Both the position numbers and the translations under genes were made by a program. Below the pieces are notes generated by a model. It was given only the letters and a program-made list of their open reading frames with translations. It did no database searches and was not told the origin of the DNA. This document shows, in pieces, positions 24,464 through 33,678 of a stretch of DNA of 64,000 nt. The DNA comes from Beijerinckiaceae bacterium (lineage in GTDB: Bacteria > Pseudomonadota > Alphaproteobacteria > Rhizobiales > Beijerinckiaceae), in contig JAPZTO010000001.1 in assembly GCA_027532775.1 (NCBI GenBank), positions 248,001-312,000 on the forward strand. Direction: 5' to 3'. Each line of letters starts with the position of its first letter. Positions within the stretch are counted from its first letter, which is position 1.

Positions 24464-26377
24464 TTGGCGGTTGATACCCCCCTGCTGGACACGATCATGA
24501 CGCCCGAGGACCTGCGCCGGCTGGACCAGAGCCAGTTGCGGCAGGTCGCTGACGAATTGCGCGCGGAAACGATCGATGCGGTCTCGGTGACAGGCGGGCA
24601 TCTCGGCGCCGGACTGGGCGTGGTCGAGCTGACGGTGGCCCTTCATCACGTTTTCGATACGCCGCGCGACCGGCTGATCTGGGATGTCGGCCATCAGGCC
24701 TATCCGCACAAGATCCTGACCGGCCGTCGTGACCGGATCCGCACCCTGCGACAGGGAGGAGGCCTTTCCGGCTTCACCAAGCGCAGCGAGAGCGAATACG
24801 ATCCGTTCGGCGCGGCGCATTCCTCGACGTCGATTTCCGCCGGCCTCGGCATGGCCGTGGCGCGGGATCTTGCCGGCGGGAACAACCATGTGATCGCGGT
24901 GATCGGCGATGGTGCGATGTCCGCCGGCATGGCCTATGAGGCGATGAACAATGCCGGGGCGATGCATTCGCGGCTGATCGTCATCCTCAACGACAATGAC
25001 ATGTCGATCGCCCCGCCGGTGGGGGCGATGTCGGCCTATCTCGCGCGGCTGGTTTCCGGCCGGACCTACCGCTCGCTGCGGGAAGTGGCGAAGCAGCTCG
25101 CGCAGAGGCTGCCGAAGTTTTTCTACGACAAGGCCCGCAAGACCGAGGAATTCGGTCGCGGATTCTGGACCGGCGGCACCCTGTTCGAGGAGCTTGGCTT
25201 CTACTATGTCGGGCCGATCGACGGCCATAATCTCGATCACCTGCTGCCGGTCCTGCGCAATGTCCGCAACAGCGATACCGGGCCGGTGCTGATCCATGTC
25301 GTGACGCAGAAGGGCAAGGGCTATGCGCCGGCGGAAGCCAGCGCCGACAAGTATCACGGCGTGGTGAAGTTCGATGTCATCACCGGCAAGCAGGCCAAGC
25401 CGCCCTCGAACGCGCCGAGCTATACCAAGGTCTTCGCACAGAGCCTGATCCGCGAGGCCGAACGGGATGACAAGGTGGTGGCGATCACCGCCGCCATGCC
25501 TTCCGGTACCGGGCTGGACCTGTTCGGCGAGGCTTTCCCGCAGCGGACCTTCGATGTCGGCATTGCCGAGCAGCATGCGGTGACCTTCGCCGCCGGGCTG
25601 GCGACAGAGGGCTACAAGCCGTTCTGCGCCATCTATTCCACGTTCCTCCAGCGCGGCTACGACCAGCTGGTCCATGACGTGGCGATCCAGAACCTGCCGG
25701 TCCGCTTCGCGATGGACCGGGCCGGGCTGGTGGGCGCCGACGGGCCGACCCATGCCGGGGCGTTCGATCTTGCCTATCTGTGCTGCTTGCCGAATATGGT
25801 GGTGATGGCGGCGGCGGACGAGGCCGAACTCTGCCACATGGTGGCGACAGCGGTGGCGCATGATTCCGGACCCATCGCCTTCCGCTATCCGCGTGGCGAG
25901 GGTGTGGGCGTGGAGATGCCGGAGCGCGGCGAGATCCTCCCCATCGGCAAGGGCCGCATGATCCGCAACGGCAGCCAGATCGCGCTGCTGTCGCTCGGCA
26001 CGCGCCTGCAGGAAGCTTTGCTGGCAGCGGACGAACTGGAAAAGCTCGGGCTTTCCACCACGGTCGCGGATGCGCGCTTCGCCAAGCCGATCGACACGGC
26101 TCTGGTGCGCGATCTCGCGCAAGGCCACGCGGTGCTGGTCACGATCGAGGAGGGTTCGGTTGGCGGGTTCGGGGCGCAGGTGGTGCAGTTCCTGTCTGAC
26201 GAAGGCCTGCTCGATGGTGCGCTGCGCTTCCGATCGATGGTGCTGCCGGACAGCTACCAGGATCACGACAAGCCGGAAAAGATGTATGCCGAGGCCGGCC
26301 TCGATGCAAAGGGCATCGTGGCAAAGGTGCGCGAGGCTCTCGGCCAGGCTGGCGCGAGCACGGCTGTGCGGGCCTGA
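24464..26377 (+). CDS. dxs: 1-deoxy-D-xylulose-5-phosphate synthase
   Basis: A 637-residue enzyme that joins pyruvate and glyceraldehyde 3-phosphate with thiamine diphosphate, the first step of the non-mevalonate isoprenoid route. Present are [15 protein letters not shown], the thiamine-diphosphate site [16 protein letters not shown], and [15 protein letters not shown]. The TTG at 24464 is preferred over the ATG at 24434 because GGAGG is 7 nt upstream and the protein then begins as in homologues. ispE and ispB of the same pathway also occur in the window. Confidence 0.97.
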   Translation: MAVDTPLLDTIMTPEDLRRLDQSQLRQVADELRAETIDAVSVTGGHLGAGLGVVELTVALHHVFDTPRDRLIWDVGHQAYPHKILTGRRDRIRTLRQGGGLSGFTKRSESEYDPFGAAHSSTSISAGLGMAVARDLAGGNNHVIAVIGDGAMSAGMAYEAMNNAGAMHSRLIVILNDNDMSIAPPVGAMSAYLARLVSGRTYRSLREVAKQLAQRLPKFFYDKARKTEEFGRGFWTGGTLFEELGFYYVGPIDGHNLDHLLPVLRNVRNSDTGPVLIHVVTQKGKGYAPAEASADKYHGVVKFDVITGKQAKPPSNAPSYTKVFAQSLIREAERDDKVVAITAAMPSGTGLDLFGEAFPQRTFDVGIAEQHAVTFAAGLATEGYKPFCAIYSTFLQRGYDQLVHDVAIQNLPVRFAMDRAGLVGADGPTHAGAFDLAYLCCLPNMVVMAAADEAELCHMVATAVAHDSGPIAFRYPRGEGVGVEMPERGEILPIGKGRMIRNGSQIALLSLGTRLQEALLAADELEKLGLSTTVADARFAKPIDTALVRDLAQGHAVLVTIEEGSVGGFGAQVVQFLSDEGLLDGALRFRSMVLPDSYQDHDKPEKMYAEAGLDAKGIVAKVREALGQAGASTAVRA

Positions 26378-26423
26378 GGCCAGCCGGCTTTCTCGAATCA
26401 GCGCAACGGGTTAGGTCTTGGCC

Positions 26424-27113
26424 ATGGCCGAGACCGATCTTTACCGCCCGATCAAGCTGTTCCTCGAACGGCAGGGCTATGCCGTGAAAGGCGAGGTCCG
26501 CGATTGCGATATTGTTGCGGTGCGCGGCGCCGAGGCTCCCGTCATCGTCGAGATGAAGACGGGCTTCTCGCTGCCGCTGTTGCTGCAGGGCGTCGACCGG
26601 CAGGCGATGAGCGATGCGGTCTATCTGGCCTTCGGGCCGCCGAAACGGCGCCAGCAGAGCGATATCGTGAAGCTGTGCAAGCGGCTCGGCCTCGGCGTGC
26701 TGGTGGTGACCGGCGATTTCGTCGAGCCATTGGCCGACCCCCTGCCCTACCAGCCGCGGCGCAACACGAGGCGCACGACGCTTCTGCTGAAGGAATTCGC
26801 GCATCGTGTCGGCGATCCGAATATCGGCGGCAGCACGCGCCGGCCGCGCATGACAGCCTACCGTCAGGATGCGCTGCGGATTGCCGGGCTGATCGCTGCG
26901 GAAGGGGCGTGCAAGGTCGCGGCCCTGCGTGAACGGACAGGTGTCACGCGGGCAGCGGCGATCCTGCAGGATGATGTCTATGGCTGGTTCCAGCGCGAAA
27001 GCCGCGGCGTCTATGCGCTGTCCCCGAAAGGACTGGCCGCGCTCGACCAGTTTGCCGAGGCGGTCGCGGCCCTGACCGGGAGCGCCGATGCGCTCCCGGC
27101 CGGAACCGGATGA
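26424..27113 (+). CDS. DUF2161 protein, PD-(D/E)XK nuclease-like
   Basis: A 229-residue protein. The first ~100 residues look like a PD-(D/E)XK fold (GEVRDCDIVAVRGAEAPVIV, then EMK as the E-x-K). The C-terminal half is a winged-helix-like region (ALRIAGLIAAEG...AILQDDVYGWFQR). It matches DUF2161, predicted to be a phosphodiesterase or nuclease. A TTG 6 nt earlier could also be the start. The role is unproven. Confidence 0.85.
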   Translation: MAETDLYRPIKLFLERQGYAVKGEVRDCDIVAVRGAEAPVIVEMKTGFSLPLLLQGVDRQAMSDAVYLAFGPPKRRQQSDIVKLCKRLGLGVLVVTGDFVEPLADPLPYQPRRNTRRTTLLLKEFAHRVGDPNIGGSTRRPRMTAYRQDALRIAGLIAAEGACKVAALRERTGVTRAAAILQDDVYGWFQRESRGVYALSPKGLAALDQFAEAVAALTGSADALPAGTG

Positions 27114-27155
27114 GCCGGGAGAGGGGCCTGCCGCACGGGCAGGCCCGAAGGCACG

Positions 27156-27890
27156 TCAGATCGCGAGGCTGCCCGCCTTGGCGGCAGCGTAGCGCTCGCC
27201 GATCTTGGTCCAGTTGGCGACGTTCCACCACGTGTTGAGATAATCGGCGCGGCGGTTCTGGTACTTCAGATAGTACGCATGTTCCCAGACATCATTGCCG
27301 AAGAGCGGCATCAGACCATCCATCATCGGGTTGTCCTGGCCCGGCTTGGAGGCGAGGGCGAGCTTGCCGTCCTTGTTGACCGTCACGAAAACCCAGCCCG
27401 ACCCGAAGACGCGACCACCGGCACCGTTGAAATCGGCTTTCAGCTTGTCGAAGCCGCCGAGATCACGGTCGATCGCGGCCTTCAGGTCACCTGTCGGTTC
27501 CTTGGCCCCGCCCGGCGTCATGATTTCCCAGAACATCGTGTGGTTGGCATGGCCGCCAAGGCTGTTCTTCGCGCCCATTCGGATGGCTTCCGGCAGTTCC
27601 TGCCACTTCGCCAGAAGCTGGCTGATCGGCGTGGAGCCGATCACCGCGTGATCCTTGGCGAAATTGTTGAGGTTGGTGATGAAGGCGCCGTGATGGCGCT
27701 GCGAGTGGATCTCCATCGTCATCGCGTCAATATGGGGCTCGAGCGCGTTGTAGGCATAGCCGAGCTTCGGCGTGGCGAAGGGCCCGGCCGGCGGTGTGGC
27801 GGCCTGGGCATAGACGCGGTGCGTGGCCGGCAGCGTCAGCGCGACGGCGGAGCCAGCGAGGAAAAAGCGGCGAGAAAGGGTCGAATTCAT
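27156..27890 (-). CDS. Secreted Fe/Mn superoxide dismutase
   Basis: A 244-residue SodA/SodB-type enzyme preceded by an export signal, SRRFFLAGSAVALTL, whose Arg pair looks Tat-type. Metal ligands are visible in HSQRHHGAF, HANHTMFWE and DVWEHAYYLKYQNRRADY. It converts superoxide to peroxide and oxygen; the signal places it in the periplasm, where Cu/Zn enzymes are more usual. GGAGAG lies 6 nt before the ATG at 27890. It is divergent from tlyA. Iron versus manganese cannot be decided here. Confidence 0.94.
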   Translation of the reverse strand: MNSTLSRRFFLAGSAVALTLPATHRVYAQAATPPAGPFATPKLGYAYNALEPHIDAMTMEIHSQRHHGAFITNLNNFAKDHAVIGSTPISQLLAKWQELPEAIRMGAKNSLGGHANHTMFWEIMTPGGAKEPTGDLKAAIDRDLGGFDKLKADFNGAGGRVFGSGWVFVTVNKDGKLALASKPGQDNPMMDGLMPLFGNDVWEHAYYLKYQNRRADYLNTWWNVANWTKIGERYAAAKAGSLAI

Positions 27891-28008
27891 TGTGTCTCTC
27901 CAGAAAATGGACCGGAGAATTCGTGGGCGGCGCAGGGCCGTTCCCGAATTCCCTTGTCCTGTTACCCATCGGGACGCATACCGGATGCCGAACGAGGCAA
28001 CGTTTTTC

Positions 28009-28740
28009 ATGACCCGGCAGCGGATCGATCATTTGCTTGTTGAAAAGGGATTTTTCGCCACCCGAAGCCTGGCCAGAGCGGCCATCGAGGCCGGGCTGGT
28101 CGTCGCGGATGGCAAGCGTGTCGACAAACCCTCCCGGCTGTTCGAGGGCTCGGTCAGCCTTTCCGCCGAGCGCCCCTTTGCTACCGTATCCCGCGCCGGA
28201 GAGAAACTGCGCGCGGGGCTCGATGCAGCCCCTTTCGATCCGGCGGGTCTCGTCGCGCTCGATCTCGGCGCTTCGACCGGCGGCTTCACCGACCTGCTGC
28301 TCCAGCGTGGTGCCCGCCGCGTCTATGCTGTCGATGTCGGCCACGGGCAATTGCATCCGCAGCTGGCTGCCGATCCCCGCGTCATCAATCTCGAGGGCCT
28401 CGATGCCCGGCAGGTCAGCGAGGCCGAGATTCCCGAACCGGTGGACCTCCTGGTGGCGGATCTGTCCTTCATCGGGCTGGCCAAGGCGATCCCTGCCGGG
28501 CTGGAACGCCTGAAACCGGGCGGCGGGCTGATCGTCCTGATCAAGCCGCAATTCGAGGCCGGGCCCGGCGCCGGCAAACATGGCGTGATCCGCGATCCGG
28601 CGGTGCATCAGCGCGTGCTGGACGAAGTCGAGGCCGCCCTGAGCGGGCTCGGCATCGAGGTGCTCGCGACCCTGCCCTCGCCGATCACCGGCGGTGATGG
28701 CAACCAGGAATTCCTGCTGATCGGACGGAAATCAAGATGA
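28009..28740 (+). CDS. tlyA: TlyA-family rRNA methyltransferase
   Basis: A 243-residue protein with an N-terminal S4 RNA-binding domain (about 1-60, IDHLLVEKGFFATRSLARAA) and an FtsJ/RrmJ-type methyltransferase domain. The S-adenosylmethionine loop is LDLGASTGGFTD, with catalytic Asp in VADLSFIGL and Lys in LIKPQFE. TlyA 2'-O-methylates rRNA and was formerly called hemolysin. An ATG at 27985 is an alternative start. It overlaps the next gene by 4 nt. Confidence 0.94.
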   Translation: MTRQRIDHLLVEKGFFATRSLARAAIEAGLVVADGKRVDKPSRLFEGSVSLSAERPFATVSRAGEKLRAGLDAAPFDPAGLVALDLGASTGGFTDLLLQRGARRVYAVDVGHGQLHPQLAADPRVINLEGLDARQVSEAEIPEPVDLLVADLSFIGLAKAIPAGLERLKPGGGLIVLIKPQFEAGPGAGKHGVIRDPAVHQRVLDEVEAALSGLGIEVLATLPSPITGGDGNQEFLLIGRKSR

Positions 28741-29987
28741 AGGAAGCCCGCCTTGTCGTGGAGCGCATCGGCAATCGCGGCGATGGCATCGCCGCGCAGG
28801 AGGGCGTGAGCTATCCGCTGCCCTATACCCTGCCGGGCGAGGCCGTGCGCGCGATGATCGGCGAGGGACGGGCGGATATCCTGAGCCTCGACCCGTCCAG
28901 CCCGGAACGGGTCGCCCCGCATTGCCGGCATTTCGGCCAATGCGGCGGCTGCGCCCTCCAGCATTGGGCGCCGGAACCCGTGGCAGCGTGGAAGCGCGAC
29001 CGCATCCGGCAGGCGCTGGAACGCGTGCGGATCGAGACCGCAATTGCCCCGACGCGGGATGCGCATGGCGCGGGAAGGCGCCGCGTGACGCTCCATATCC
29101 GGCGAAACGAGGGGCCGGATGGTGTCACCATCCTCGCCGGCTTCATGAGGGCGCGGAGCCACCAGCTGGTCGATCTCGATGCCTGCCCGCTGCTGGTGCC
29201 TGCCCTTGCGCCGGTCCCCGACCTTGCCCGGCGGATCGGCCATGTGCTGCGCGGCTTCAACAAGCCGCTCGACCTGCAGGCCACAGCCAGCCTTGACGGG
29301 CTCGATCTCGACCTCCGCGGCTCGGGCCCGCTGCCGGAAGCGTTGCGCCAGAAGCTCGTCGGGCTTGCCATGGAGACAGGGCTCGCCCGGCTGACCCTGC
29401 ATGGCGAAAGGCTGATCGAGCCGCGCCCGCCCCGCGTGGCGATGGTCGACCAGCCGGGCATGACGATGTTCGTGCCGCCGGGCTCGTTCCTGCAGGCCAC
29501 GGCGGAGGCCGAGGCCGAACTGGCGGGACTGGCGGACGGCATTCTCGCAGGCACGAAGCATCTCGCCGAACTGTTCTGCGGGCTGGGCCCGTTCGGCCTG
29601 CGGCTGGCCCGGAAGATGAAAGTCACCGCCTTTGATTCCGACCGGCCCGCCATCGAGGCCTTCCAGCGTTCGATCCGGGCCAATCCCGGCGGCAAGCCGG
29701 CTGTCGCCGACGCGCGGGACCTGTTCCGCCGGCCGCTTTTTGCACCGGAACTCAAGCCCTTCGATGCTGTTCTGCTCGATCCGCCCCGGCAGGGTGCCGA
29801 AGCCCAGATCCGCGAGATCGCCAAGTCGCGCATCGGCCGGGTGGCCTATGTCTCCTGCGATCCGGAAAGCTTCGCCCGCGATGCGCAGGTGCTGGTCGCA
29901 GCCGGGTTCCGGCTCACCGGGGTCACGCCGGTCGACCAGTTCCGGCATTCGCCGCATGTCGAGCTGGTAGCGGGGTTCACGCGTTAG
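28737..29987 (+). CDS. RumA/TrmA-type RNA (uracil-5-)methyltransferase
   Basis: A 416-residue class I methyltransferase. It has an iron-sulfur set (Cys63, 69 and 72 in CRHFGQCGGC plus the later DACPLL), FVPPGSFLQ, the cofactor loop LFCGLGPFGL, DPPRQGAE and the nucleophile in YVSCDPESFARD. Family members methylate U in 23S rRNA or tRNA; the exact site cannot be assigned. It is translationally coupled to tlyA (ATGA overlap). Confidence 0.92.
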   Translation: MKEARLVVERIGNRGDGIAAQEGVSYPLPYTLPGEAVRAMIGEGRADILSLDPSSPERVAPHCRHFGQCGGCALQHWAPEPVAAWKRDRIRQALERVRIETAIAPTRDAHGAGRRRVTLHIRRNEGPDGVTILAGFMRARSHQLVDLDACPLLVPALAPVPDLARRIGHVLRGFNKPLDLQATASLDGLDLDLRGSGPLPEALRQKLVGLAMETGLARLTLHGERLIEPRPPRVAMVDQPGMTMFVPPGSFLQATAEAEAELAGLADGILAGTKHLAELFCGLGPFGLRLARKMKVTAFDSDRPAIEAFQRSIRANPGGKPAVADARDLFRRPLFAPELKPFDAVLLDPPRQGAEAQIREIAKSRIGRVAYVSCDPESFARDAQVLVAAGFRLTGVTPVDQFRHSPHVELVAGFTR

Positions 29988-29995
29988 CGGGCGGG

Positions 29996-30205
29996 TCAAT
30001 CCCCGCCGCCGCCACCGCCCCCATCGCCGCCGCCATCGCCGCTGGAATCATTGTCCGGGCCGGTATGGCCGCCCGCCTCTCCGCCACTGCTGCTGGCGCT
30101 GTCACGGCGGTCGCGCCGCTTCCTGTTGCGCCATGGCTCGGCGAGGACCCAGATCAGCCAGAGGAAGAAACACACCCCCAGCGCGAGGAACAGGATCGTC
30201 TTCAT
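29996..30205 (-). CDS. Small single-span membrane protein with Gly-rich tail
   Basis: A 69-residue protein: one N-terminal membrane helix (ILFLALGVCFFLWLIWVLAE), a basic patch (RNRKRRDRR) on the cytoplasmic side and a disordered Ser/Gly/Asp tail. The helix-then-basic order suggests an anchored protein. It follows the SRAP gene by about 47 nt on the same strand and ends 8 nt from the convergent methyltransferase gene. No family recognised. Confidence 0.6.
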   Translation of the reverse strand: MKTILFLALGVCFFLWLIWVLAEPWRNRKRRDRRDSASSSGGEAGGHTGPDNDSSGDGGGDGGGGGGGD

Positions 30206-30252
30206 GACAAGCTCTCTTGGGTTTTCGTCCTCTCGCTGCCTGGCCCCTCGGT

Positions 30253-30900
30253 TTACAACAGGCCCGGCGGTTCCTCACCGACCTTCGCGATCGGCACGAG
30301 TTCCAGCGCGTCATCGTCGAGCGGCCGCATCATCGCCTCGACCGCCTCGCGCGGCGTTTCAGCCGAGAGCCAGGCCTCGAAGGCGGAGGGTTCGAGGATG
30401 ACCGGCATCCGGTCATGGATCGCGGCAATGGTGGCATTGGCGGAGATGGTGAGGATGGCGGCTGTGTCCAGTTCGGAGCCGTTCGGGCTCTGCCAGCTTT
30501 CCCAGATGCCGCCAAGGGCGATCGGACCCTGCATCGGGCGGCGGATCAGATAGGGCTGCTTCTTCCGGCCCTTCTCATCCAGCTTGTGCCATTCGTAGAA
30601 GGCATCGGCGAGGAACACGCAGCGGCGGCGGCGGATGGCATTGCGGAAAGAGGGCTTCTCGAAGGCCGTTTCGCCACGCGCATTGATCAGTAGCGGGAAA
30701 TCCTTCTCGTCCTTGACGAAGCCGGGAATAAAGCCCCAGCGAACGAGAGCGAAGCGCCGCTCGCCCTGTTCGAGCCGCATGATCGCCACCGGCTGGGTGG
30801 GGCGGATATCGGTGCGCGGCGGGAAATTCGGCTGGTCGCGATAGCCGAACCAGGCCCGGACGGCTTCCGGGGGCAGCGTCAGGGCGAAGCGGCCGCACAT
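30253..30900 (-). CDS. SRAP protein, YedK/HMCES type
   Basis: A 215-residue SRAP (SOS response-associated peptidase) domain. It begins MCGRF; Cys2 becomes the N-terminus and forms a thiazolidine link with abasic sites in single-stranded DNA, shielding them. The other conserved residues are in INARGET, FYEW and IHDRMP. It is downstream of corA by 10 nt. No LexA box is visible before corA. Confidence 0.96.
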   Translation of the reverse strand: MCGRFALTLPPEAVRAWFGYRDQPNFPPRTDIRPTQPVAIMRLEQGERRFALVRWGFIPGFVKDEKDFPLLINARGETAFEKPSFRNAIRRRRCVFLADAFYEWHKLDEKGRKKQPYLIRRPMQGPIALGGIWESWQSPNGSELDTAAILTISANATIAAIHDRMPVILEPSAFEAWLSAETPREAVEAMMRPLDDDALELVPIAKVGEEPPGLL

Positions 30901-30910
30901 GGCTTTCGCC

Positions 30911-31924
30911 TCACAGCCAGCGCTTGATCTTGAAGAAGAAATAGGTGCAGACGGCCGAGAGGACCATCAGGCCGAGGGCCATCGGGTAGCCAAGCTGCCA
31001 ATCAAGTTCCGGCATGTTCCTGAAGTTCATGCCATAGGACGAGGCGATCAGCGTCGGCGGCAGGAAGACCACGGCCGCCACCGAGAAGATCTTGATGATC
31101 TTGTTCTGCTCGAGGCTGACAAGGCCCAGCACGGCATCGAGCAGGAACTGGATCTTGTTCGACAGGAAGGTGGCGTGGTCCTCGAGTGACTGAAGATCCC
31201 GCAAGGTGGTGCGCACCTCGGCGCGGAGCCCGTCCGGCAGGGTGGCGCCGGCCGTATTCGCGCTGAGGAAGAGCAGCATGCGCTCGATCGAGACGAGGCT
31301 CTCGCGCACCTTGGAAATGCGGGTGCCTTCCATCCCCATCGTCTGAAGCGTGGTGCGGAAGGTCTCGACATCGGCCCGGCGCGTCGCATTCGCGTCGAAG
31401 ACGGCCGAGGAGGATTCATCGATCCGCTCGCCTGTCAGGCGGAGAATCTCGGCGGCGCGGTCGATCACCGTCTCGAACAGTGCGATGAGCACGTGATCGC
31501 CCGAGGGTGTGCCTGCCCCGGGGCGGCCCATCCGGTTGATGAACATCTGGAAGGAGCGCGGCTCGTCATAGCGGACGGTGACGAGCGTGTGGTCCTTCAG
31601 GATGAAGGAGATCGGTGCAAGGGTCGGGCTTTCCGTGCCGGACTGGCAGAGGATGCGCGCGGACATGTAGCGCACGCCATTCTCGACATAGAGCACCTCG
31701 GAAGGCTCGATATTGCGGGTTTCCTCCCGCGTCGGGATCTCGATGCCGAGCGCCAGTTCGACACGGCGGTCTTCCTCGCGCGTCGGATCGATCAGGTCGA
31801 TCCAGACCGCCCCTGCCGGCACAGGATCACCCGTGCCGAGCGCCCGGCGCTCGAAGCTGCAGCGCTCCTCGCGGCGGCGGACCGGGTCGGTTTCGGCTCC
31901 CTGCGGGAGATGGACGATGATCAT
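30911..31924 (-). CDS. corA: CorA magnesium/cobalt transporter
   Basis: A 337-residue CorA. A large cytoplasmic N-terminal domain with long helices is followed by two C-terminal membrane helices. The signature YGMNFRNMPE lies in the loop after the first, and the C-terminus has the usual basic end (FFFKIKRWL). It forms a pentameric channel for Mg2+ influx. It shares a transcript with the SRAP gene downstream. Confidence 0.95.
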   Translation of the reverse strand: MIIVHLPQGAETDPVRRREERCSFERRALGTGDPVPAGAVWIDLIDPTREEDRRVELALGIEIPTREETRNIEPSEVLYVENGVRYMSARILCQSGTESPTLAPISFILKDHTLVTVRYDEPRSFQMFINRMGRPGAGTPSGDHVLIALFETVIDRAAEILRLTGERIDESSSAVFDANATRRADVETFRTTLQTMGMEGTRISKVRESLVSIERMLLFLSANTAGATLPDGLRAEVRTTLRDLQSLEDHATFLSNKIQFLLDAVLGLVSLEQNKIIKIFSVAAVVFLPPTLIASSYGMNFRNMPELDWQLGYPMALGLMVLSAVCTYFFFKIKRWL

Positions 31925-32011
31925 GCCGGCCCCCGCCTCATGCTGCCGTTTCCGCCGCTATCCAGCCGATCCGGACGCCGGAGGCAAGGGGTAATCGTGC
32001 GCCTTTCCCGC

Positions 32012-32887
32012 TTATTTCAGCGGGCCATAGGTCGCCCCGGCAGGCGGCGGGATATCATCCGGAACGAAGAAATCCGGGGCCAAGGGCTGGGTGGGATCGA
32101 CGCGGTAGCGGTCAAAATCGGTGACGCCCTCGCCCGCAAGAAACGTGTCATCGATGATGAAATTGCCGGTGAAGCTGCGGGCATCCTTGGTGAGGATGAC
32201 ATGGGCCGCATCGGCGAGAATATCCGGCGAGCGGCTGGAGCGCATCAGCGCATCCCCGCCGAGGATGTTCTTCACCGCCGCCGTCGCGATGGTCGTGCGC
32301 GGCCAGAGCGCGTTGACGCCGATCTTGCCGCGCGTCTCGCCGGCCAGGCCGAGCACGACGAGGCTCATGCCGAACTTTGCCATGGAGTAGCCGGTATGGC
32401 CGGCAAACCATTTCGTCTTCATGTCGAGCGGGGGCGACAGCATCAGGATATGCGGGTTCGCGGCTTTTGCGAGATAAGGCAAGGCCGAACGCGACACGAG
32501 ATAGGTTCCGCGGGCATTGATCTGGTGCATCAGGTCGAAGCGCTTCATCTCCAGCGCCGCGACCGGGGCGAGATTGATGGCGCTGGCATTGTTGATGACG
32601 ATGTCGATGCCGCCGAAATGCTGCGCCGCCTTCGCCATCGCGGCCTCGACCGCGGCATCCTCGCGGATGTCGAGCTGGAGCGGCAGGGCCTTGCCGCCGG
32701 CCTTCTCGATTTCCTCCGCTGCCGTGAAGATGGTGCCTTCCAGCTTCGGATGGGCCTCGGCCGTCTTGGCTGCGACAACGATATTGGCGCCGTCGGCTGC
32801 CGCGCGCAGGGCGATGGCGAGGCCGATCCCGCGCGAAGCACCGGTGATGAAGAGGGTCTTGCCCTGCAGGTTTGTGGTGGTGGTCAT
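32012..32887 (-). CDS. Short-chain dehydrogenase, HSDL2-like
   Basis: A 291-residue SDR starting MTTTTNLQGK at 32887. It has TGASRGIGLAIALR, VINNASAINL, the catalytic GYSMAKFGMS, and the C-terminal FIIDDTFLAGEGVTDFDRY that marks the HSDL2-like group linked to lipid metabolism in bacteria. It is the third gene of the acyl-CoA dehydrogenase operon, 29 nt after the enoyl-CoA hydratase. Probable role: 3-hydroxyacyl or branched-chain acyl oxidation; the exact substrate is unknown. Confidence 0.9.
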   Translation of the reverse strand: MTTTTNLQGKTLFITGASRGIGLAIALRAAADGANIVVAAKTAEAHPKLEGTIFTAAEEIEKAGGKALPLQLDIREDAAVEAAMAKAAQHFGGIDIVINNASAINLAPVAALEMKRFDLMHQINARGTYLVSRSALPYLAKAANPHILMLSPPLDMKTKWFAGHTGYSMAKFGMSLVVLGLAGETRGKIGVNALWPRTTIATAAVKNILGGDALMRSSRSPDILADAAHVILTKDARSFTGNFIIDDTFLAGEGVTDFDRYRVDPTQPLAPDFFVPDDIPPPAGATYGPLK

Positions 32888-32916
32888 GGCGTCGGTTTTC
32901 ACGGCGATCCCCGCTT

Positions 32917-33669
32917 TCAGGATTTCGGTTTGGACAGGAAGGCCTCGAAGGCGGCGCGCGCCTCGGCGGAGCCAAGCCGTTGGGCGAAGGCCGCAGCCTC
33001 CTCGTCGATCCGGGCCAGCAAGGCCGCCGGATCGCCCCGCATCAGCCGGCGCGAAACAGCAACAGCCTCGCGCGGCTTGGCGGCAATGCGCGCGGCCACG
33101 GCAAGAGCCTCGGCCTCGATATCGCCGCTGGCCACGATACGGTTGACGAGACCGGTCTCGCGGGCGCGGGAGGCATCGAAACGCTCGCCCATGACCAGCA
33201 TCTCGAAGGCGAGGCGCTGGCCCATCAGCTGTGGCACGATCAGGCTTGAACCGGCTTCCGGCACCAGCGCGAGATCGACGAAGGGCGTGGCGAAAACGGC
33301 GCGCTCGGAAGCGAGGGCGTAATCGCAATGCAGGATCATCGTGGTGCCGATGCCGATGGCGCCGCCATCGACCGCTGCCACCAGCGGCTTCTGGTTGGCC
33401 ACCAGCGCCCGCAGGAAACCGAGGATCGGTCCGCCGAGGCTGCCGCTCATGGCAAAGCCGATGAAATCCTTGATGTCATTGCCGGCGCAGAAAATGCCGG
33501 GCTGGCCGAGGATCAGGATCGTGCCGATTCCGGCATCCGCATTGGCGGATTCGATCGCCTCGGTCAGCGCCGAATACATCGCGCCGGTCAGGGCATTCTT
33601 CTTCTCGGCCCGGTTGAGGGTGAGCACGAGGACGGCGCCGTCGCGGCGCTGAAGCACGGGATCGGACAT
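32917..33669 (-). CDS. Enoyl-CoA hydratase/isomerase
   Basis: A 250-residue crotonase. The oxyanion-hole segments are FCAGNDIKDF and AVDGGAIGIGTTM. The acidic residue expected at the second catalytic position lies in PEAGSS. It hydrates 2-enoyl-CoA in beta-oxidation or isomerises it. It follows the acyl-CoA dehydrogenase gene by 9 nt and so belongs to the operon controlled from 35564-35581. Confidence 0.92.
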   Translation of the reverse strand: MSDPVLQRRDGAVLVLTLNRAEKKNALTGAMYSALTEAIESANADAGIGTILILGQPGIFCAGNDIKDFIGFAMSGSLGGPILGFLRALVANQKPLVAAVDGGAIGIGTTMILHCDYALASERAVFATPFVDLALVPEAGSSLIVPQLMGQRLAFEMLVMGERFDASRARETGLVNRIVASGDIEAEALAVAARIAAKPREAVAVSRRLMRGDPAALLARIDEEAAAFAQRLGSAEARAAFEAFLSKPKS

Positions 33670-33678
33670 GGCAGACTC

